Assembly (NCBI GenBank): GCA_036365515.1
Contig: CM070874.1
Coordinates: 62,639,583-62,703,582, forward strand
From: Torymus aiolomorphi
Lineage: Eukaryota > Arthropoda > Insecta > Hymenoptera > Torymidae
Direction of reading: 5' to 3'
Length of the DNA: 64,000 nt
Shown here: piece by piece, positions 59,565 to 64,000 of the stretch
How the letters are laid out: each line of letters starts with the position of its first letter
How positions within the stretch are numbered: position 1 is the stretch's first letter
Notes under the pieces: model-generated
What the model was told of the DNA's origin: nothing
The model's database searches: none
The model's input: only the letters and a program-made list of their open reading frames with translations
Position numbers and translations under genes: made by a program

Positions 59565-61115
59565 GTACCCTTTATGGAACAGTTTTTGCTAGTTTAGAGT
59601 TTGGATTGAGATTAAAACTATTGTAAAGGAGTAATATTTACAATTTTTGGATATCAATCGATGGGGTAGAGATCAAAGATTAAAATGAGACCTTAAAAAA
59701 GCAAATTGAATATGAATTGTAATTATTACAATTAAAAAATCAAACCGACACCAAGTACGTATTATGGAACGGCATTTTTACAGATTGTCCCCCCGTTCCA
59801 TAATCGATGTCCCCATTTTGGAACAGGATAGAAATCAGTTTTAATTTAATAACTTATGTACTATTTTACTTACAATAAGTGGCTTATGATATACAAATGA
59901 TGATTTTAAATTTTTTATAATTCTTTTATTAAAAAACATGAATACAAAATACAATTTTAAACGTATCAAATTAACACAATAATTGCATACAACTTAGAAT
60001 ACTGAATACTTATTTTTAAATATCTGAAATTACAATTAATTTATTTTTTGATTTGGATTTATTATTTGCACACTATTTTCATTTCGAGCATAGTCTCTTC
60101 TTCCATCGTATTATCTTTTAAGTTATTTTCAGGATTACTTGAGTGAAGATTTATTTTTTCAGAAGTTATTACATTTTCTTGACAAATCTCATTATTGACT
60201 GTTCGACTGATAGATTCTTGTGTTTGATCATTGTATACTATATTGCAGATGGAGAAAAAACTCCTAAAAAAATTCAAGATGATTAAAATAAGAAAAAAAA
60301 ATGTTAATATAGTTACATGAATAATTTTCAATTAGATTGTACGAACCCCATTGACTTAGTTTCTCAATCAAATTTTCTGTTGTAAAATCTTCACAGTTAT
60401 CGAGTAACCATTCTTCATTTAGTATGCAATTATCCTTATTTAAACTGTTGCTTAGTTCTATACTACTTTTCTATATGAGGTGATAAAACTTTAGACGAGT
60501 CAGGTCTTGAAGGATATTCTTGTGAATCTTTACAGCTCTGTGGAGAGATGTGGCTGGGACATTCAATTTAGCTGCAATTTGCAGTGCAGCATTAGCTGCA
60601 TTCAAAGCTTTTTTGTAATTGTAATGCAGAATACAATCTCCTTTTGATTTTTAGTTTCCTTTTGTCTGGTTGAACTTTCTTGCGAATAACTTTGTTGTGC
60701 TAAGCATAATTCTTTTTTAACATCTCTTTACTATCTTCCGTAGTCTCATTTTATTTGTCTTATGTTGTGCCTTTATTTTTTTTCTTCGCTGTCATTTTTC
60801 TTGAGTTTCATAAAATCTGTAAAAAATAAAAAACAAATTTCTAAAGGAATGTAACTTACAAACTCATTTTTTATCAAATTTATAGATTAGGTTTGTTATT
60901 CGTGTTTCACAATCAGAATTTCACAAACAAATATATACTTACATATTAGTAAAATGATGCAGGAAACTCAAATGATTGTTCACGCACGTCTCAACATAAT
61001 GTTAAATAATAAATAATTTTAAAACTGTTGAGTGAAAACGCGATCCATAAAGGGGACATGCTAGAGACAGAGGTCCCCGAACTTGGAACGCCACCTTTGG
61101 CTGTTCCATAAACTC
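59565..61115. mobile_element. decayed element with GTTCCATAA end motifs
   Basis: TTTATGGAACAG near 59571 is mirrored by CTGTTCCATAAA at 61101-61112. Further GTTCCATAA/TTATGGAAC or GGAACAGG motifs in both orientations lie at 59762, 59806, 59820 and 61073, a pattern like subterminal transposase-binding sites. A helix-turn-helix remnant lies inside on the minus strand. The boundaries are approximate. Confidence 0.4.
60060..60620 (-). pseudogene. possible psq/pogo-type helix-turn-helix protein remnant
   Basis: Minus-strand frame from about 60620 reads ALNAANAALQIAAKLNVPAT then SLHRAVK. This follows the Psq-type helix-turn-helix pattern (AAxxxxVPxxTLxRxV) found in pogo-like transposases and some chromatin proteins. 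A TAG follows (near 60480), then a second open stretch (SSIELSNSLNKDNCILNEEW) and an 89-aa ORF at 60331-60062. Possible acceptors exist, so a spliced gene is not excluded. No DDE catalytic domain was recognised. Confidence 0.3.
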
Positions 61116-62757
61116 GGACTACGCTCGTTTGTATGCGGCAATTATGAAACACTCAAATATTTATTGAAAATCTTTATTGTTGCAGAAAAACTACTGTAAA
61201 ACTTTAATCTATGAGTAAAAAACTGCATATTATAAAAAGATTGATATTTGAAAAGTGTTGGAGTGCGTAGTTACAGTTAATAAAATAAAACGTATGAAAC
61301 CAGCACCATTGACTTCAACAGCCACAGATTTGAGTCGATCTCAGAATACACGCTGTCATATATTTTTTTTTTTAATTATAATTATCATGTAGAAATGTGA
61401 ATCTCTTTGCATATCAAATTTTGAAAAATTTAAAAACGCTTCTTATGTTTCTGAAAAAATTCCAGCGTGTTCTTTAATCAATTCTAAGAACTTTTTCTTC
61501 AGTAAAGTTTTTCTCTAAAGTCCATCTTTTTCGAGTAAATAATTTCCGAAGATTTTTATGATTTTTCTGCGTTTCAGCCGCCATTTTGTGTATTAAAATT
61601 TTTTTTCAAAACCTAAATCGTTAGATTTTCAAGTTTAGGTCTCGAGGCCACGTTTTCTGCATTTTGATCATTAAATCTTAAATGTATTCCATTTGAAAAA
61701 TCGAAATGAAAAATTTTTTTTTTTTTTGAAAACCATCTTTTTTTGGAAAAAATCATGTACAGTGTTCGACAGTTTAATTTTTTGAAAAATCTAACGAAAG
61801 ATTCTAAAAGTTCATCAAATTTTACATCGAATACGCTTATTCATATACTTTTTACAATTCATTTTCACATAAAATATAAGCGTTGAAAACTTTAGTGAAA
61901 ATTTGTCCATTCAGGACTTAATGGGTTAAGGTAGTTCTCTTCACATTGCAAAAACTGAAAAAGCTTCTGAAAAAAATATACAAATATTCTTCAAAGTCAC
62001 AGAAATGATACCATATGTTTGTTTACATACATTGCGGAACAAATTTTTGAGAAAAAAATTCTTGAAAATGGTTATTTTTACATGAGAGTAAACGAGTGCT
62101 GTATCAACTGTGACAGAAAGTAATAGAATTATTCATCAAAAAAACTGGACTTCAAAAAGAAAAACATAGCTTAAGGGGGCTAGACACCTTTTTTCTCTGA
62201 AATAAGAAGTCACATTTTAATACATAAATGTAAACTAATTATTTCATACTTTTTACATGTAAAAGTGGGTATATTTACCTTACCTTAAAACTTTCTCCGA
62301 TGGGCCTTTTATATGGTCCAGAACCATAGTCATCGATGAAACAAGTTTTTTCACTATCCGTAAGCTTTGAAATTTTCCTGTGGATGGATTGACTTCAGAT
62401 TTGAACTAAATTACTCCTGAATAGTATAATTCTCATATGAGTGTAGGGATTTTTGATCTAATGAGAAAAAAAAAATTGTGCTGTTTTTCAAGAGTTTTTT
62501 TTTTAATTTTTTTAAATTTTTTATATTTTTTCATAATTTTTCTGATGTAAAAATTTTTTCCGACATTTAATCCTAAATCCCTACACTCATATGAGAATTA
62601 TACTATTCAGGAGTAATTTAGTTCAAATCTGAAGTCAATCCATCCACAGGAAAATTTCAAAGCTTACGGATAGTGAGAAAACTTGTTTCATCGATAACTA
62701 TGGTTCTGGACCATATAAAAGGCCCATCGGAGAAAGTTTTAAGGTAAGGTAAATATA

Positions 62758-63476
62758 CACGGAGAGAAATTTTAGAGTAAAAATTACCAAGGTGCCTTGG
62801 TAGCGCATGGATAGACTGTCAAATGCCGTGATATTCCCAAGTTTCTAATACAATTTATAAGTTTCCCAGGAAAAACTACCATAACCACTTAAAAAAAATA
62901 CCAAATTATCGGAATAAAAATTACCAGACACACTGGTAAAAATTGAGATCTAATCATTTTTACAAGGTAACCTAAGAATTTTTACTAAGAAAACTGATAA
63001 ATTTTACCAAATAACCTGGTATTTGTGTATTCGCGCATGCGCACTGCGCATTATTGTGTTTCAGAAGATTGATACTAGAGGCGTGCGCGACGTTAAAATG
63101 AAAACAATACACATATTTTCAGTAAGTAATAACGGCGATTCAAATGACTGTTGGTAACAGCTTCCGTGGCGCAGTCGGTAGAACGTCGGACTCTCAACCC
63201 AAAGATCGTCGGATCGAATCCCGCTTCCGTAAAAATTTTTTTCAGTTTAATGTTTTTTCATCCTTGTTTCTGTTTCTATTTCTATATTAAAATACTATAT
63301 ATCCATCAATATGGATAAAAAAAGTTAATTTTTTTAATTTAAATTAACTAAAAAAAAATTTTACCAAGGCACTTTGGTAAAAAGTTTGAAATTGTCAGTC
63401 TATCCATCCATTACCATAGAAACTGGTAATTTTGTCTCGAATATTTGTAATTTTCACTACAAAATTTCTCTCCGTG
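62758..63476. mobile_element. 719-bp TA-flanked element nested in the MITE
   Basis: Perfect 16-bp inverted ends CACGGAGAGAAATTTT are flanked by TA (62756-62757 and 63477-63478). The uninterrupted site is preserved in copy 1 (AAATATACCCAC), so insertion and TA duplication are certain. The TA duplication fits Tc1/mariner-type mobilisation. Arms contain GTAAAAATTACCAAGG-like tracts, loosely resembling the MITEs at 45.4 and 58.2 kb. A tRNA-like sequence sits inside. Confidence 0.9.
63160..63230 (+). pseudogene. tRNA-like sequence inside a transposon
   Basis: TGGCGCAGTCGGTAGAAC fits the D-arm/A-box and GGATCGAATCC is one base from the B-box consensus at the expected distance. CTCTCAA sits where an anticodon loop would be (CTC, Glu-like). 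The ends are direct repeats (GCTTCCGT at 63160 and 63223) instead of complementary acceptor strands, and the anticodon stem has mismatches, so it is not a functional tRNA. A pol III promoter may survive. Confidence 0.6.
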
Positions 63477-63787
63477 TACCCACTTTTATATGTAAAAAGT
63501 ATGAAATAATTAGTTTACATTTATGTATTAAAATGTGACTTCTTATTTCAGAGAAAAAAGGTGTCTAGCCCCCTTAAGAAATATGAAATTCGGCTCTTTC
63601 TATTAAGTTTATCAAATATGTGTCAAGCCGATCTTTTTAAAAAAATATTAATGATTATAAACACAAATAGCAGACGACGTGCACGAGAGCGAGAGAGACA
63701 GAACGACGCCCATGGTATAGTTTGTGCTCTCGTTGAGCAACAAACTGTAGTGCCCGAGGAGAACCCCCTTAATGAATTGTAAATGTA

Positions 63788-63946
63788 CCCTGGTAGAAAT
63801 TGTCCATTATTCTCCCATTTGTGAAACGATTCTTCTCCCATTTTCTAGCCATTTTCTAGCGATTTCGATCAACTCGCCATCAAATGGCTAGAAAATGGGA
63901 GAAAAATCGTTTCACAAATGGGCGAAAAATGGACGATTCAGCAGGG
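63788..63946. mobile_element. 159-bp palindromic MITE
   Basis: 63788-63857 (CCCTGGTAGAAATTGTCCAT onward) pairs with 63878-63946 with few mismatches around a 20-nt loop (CCCATTTGTGAAACGAT in one arm, its inverse in the other). No TTAA or TA duplication is obvious. Confidence 0.75.
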
Positions 63947-64000
63947 AGGTAATATTTCATAAGAACTATAATAAATAAAGATGGAAAAAAATGGATTTCA

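Larger units (their letters stand above)
62175..63573. mobile_element. second copy of the TTAA MITE, interrupted
   Basis: Same ends as 56985-57659 (here GGGGGCTAGACACC), with TTAA at 62171-62174 and 63574-63577. It is split by the TA-flanked element at 62758-63476; without it the length would be 678 bp. Confidence 0.9.
61414..63770 (+). repeat. segmental duplication, copy 2
   Basis: Copy of 56223-57856 in the same orientation with a few substitutions and the 719-bp insertion at 62758. The left boundary lies at the palindrome centre of the 1.02-kb MITE, so only half of that MITE is present here. The right boundary is GAACCCCCTT, followed by AATGAATTG here and GAAACAG in copy 1. Confidence 0.9.

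Noticed and set aside
63160..63230. Functional tRNA-Glu gene
   Set aside because: Acceptor ends are direct repeats and cannot pair; anticodon stem has mismatches; B box has one deviation.
57647..63782. Paired ORFs starting in the MITE end (57647 and 63561)
   Set aside because: Shared only because of the segmental duplication; they diverge exactly at its edge and have no domain.

Overview
This is a eukaryotic nuclear window, most likely from an insect. The pointers are spliceosomal introns, MADF-domain proteins of the kind amplified in insects, Helitron, Penelope-like and TTAA-type (piggyBac-like) DNA transposons, and a small secreted knottin gene with an arthropod-style TATA/initiator promoter. 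CpG is not depleted and many CpG-rich blocks alternate with AT-rich DNA. That fits a parasitoid wasp-like genome, but the species assignment is a guess. Few genes are present; most of the window is mobile-element debris and non-coding DNA.

Layout. 0-3 kb: old repeats (a 175-bp tandem repeat, a LINE scrap, a 235-bp duplication). 3.3-5.9 kb: two head-to-head MADF-domain genes, one apparently intact (348 aa, one intron) and one interrupted by an in-frame stop. 5.9-7.7 kb: a decayed Helitron Rep gene on the minus strand, followed by a GC-rich 10-bp minisatellite. 8.1-11.1 kb: a 3-kb inverted repeat with 1.18-kb arms. 12.3-13.3 kb: a 325-bp direct repeat around an AT-rich element whose relative lies at 39 kb.

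13.5-51 kb: no convincing protein gene. About twenty CpG-rich blocks are separated by AT-rich spacers. In the blocks I counted, and in most others by eye, the left edge is rich in C and A and the right edge in G and T, so strand composition flips across each block. Transposon insertions interrupt the array: inverted Penelope fragments (16.7-17.7 kb), a 3.07-kb TTAA element filled with nested hairpins (30.4-33.4 kb), a terminal-inverted-repeat element carrying a tRNA-like sequence (34.3-34.7 kb) and a Penelope remnant with RT and GIY-YIG motifs (42.7-43.5 kb).

51-64 kb: a hairpin-rich transposon (51.6-52.4 kb), an orphan last exon of a chymotrypsin-like serine protease (53.2 kb), a complete three-exon gene for a secreted inhibitor-cystine-knot peptide (54.6-55.6 kb, minus), and then palindromic MITEs. 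A 1.6-kb segment is duplicated (56.2-57.9 kb and 61.4-63.8 kb). Its left boundary is the centre of a 1.02-kb palindrome, and the second copy has gained a 719-bp TA-flanked element containing a tRNA-like sequence. The genes form no pathway; the likely host genes are the knottin, the protease exon and perhaps the MADF pair.
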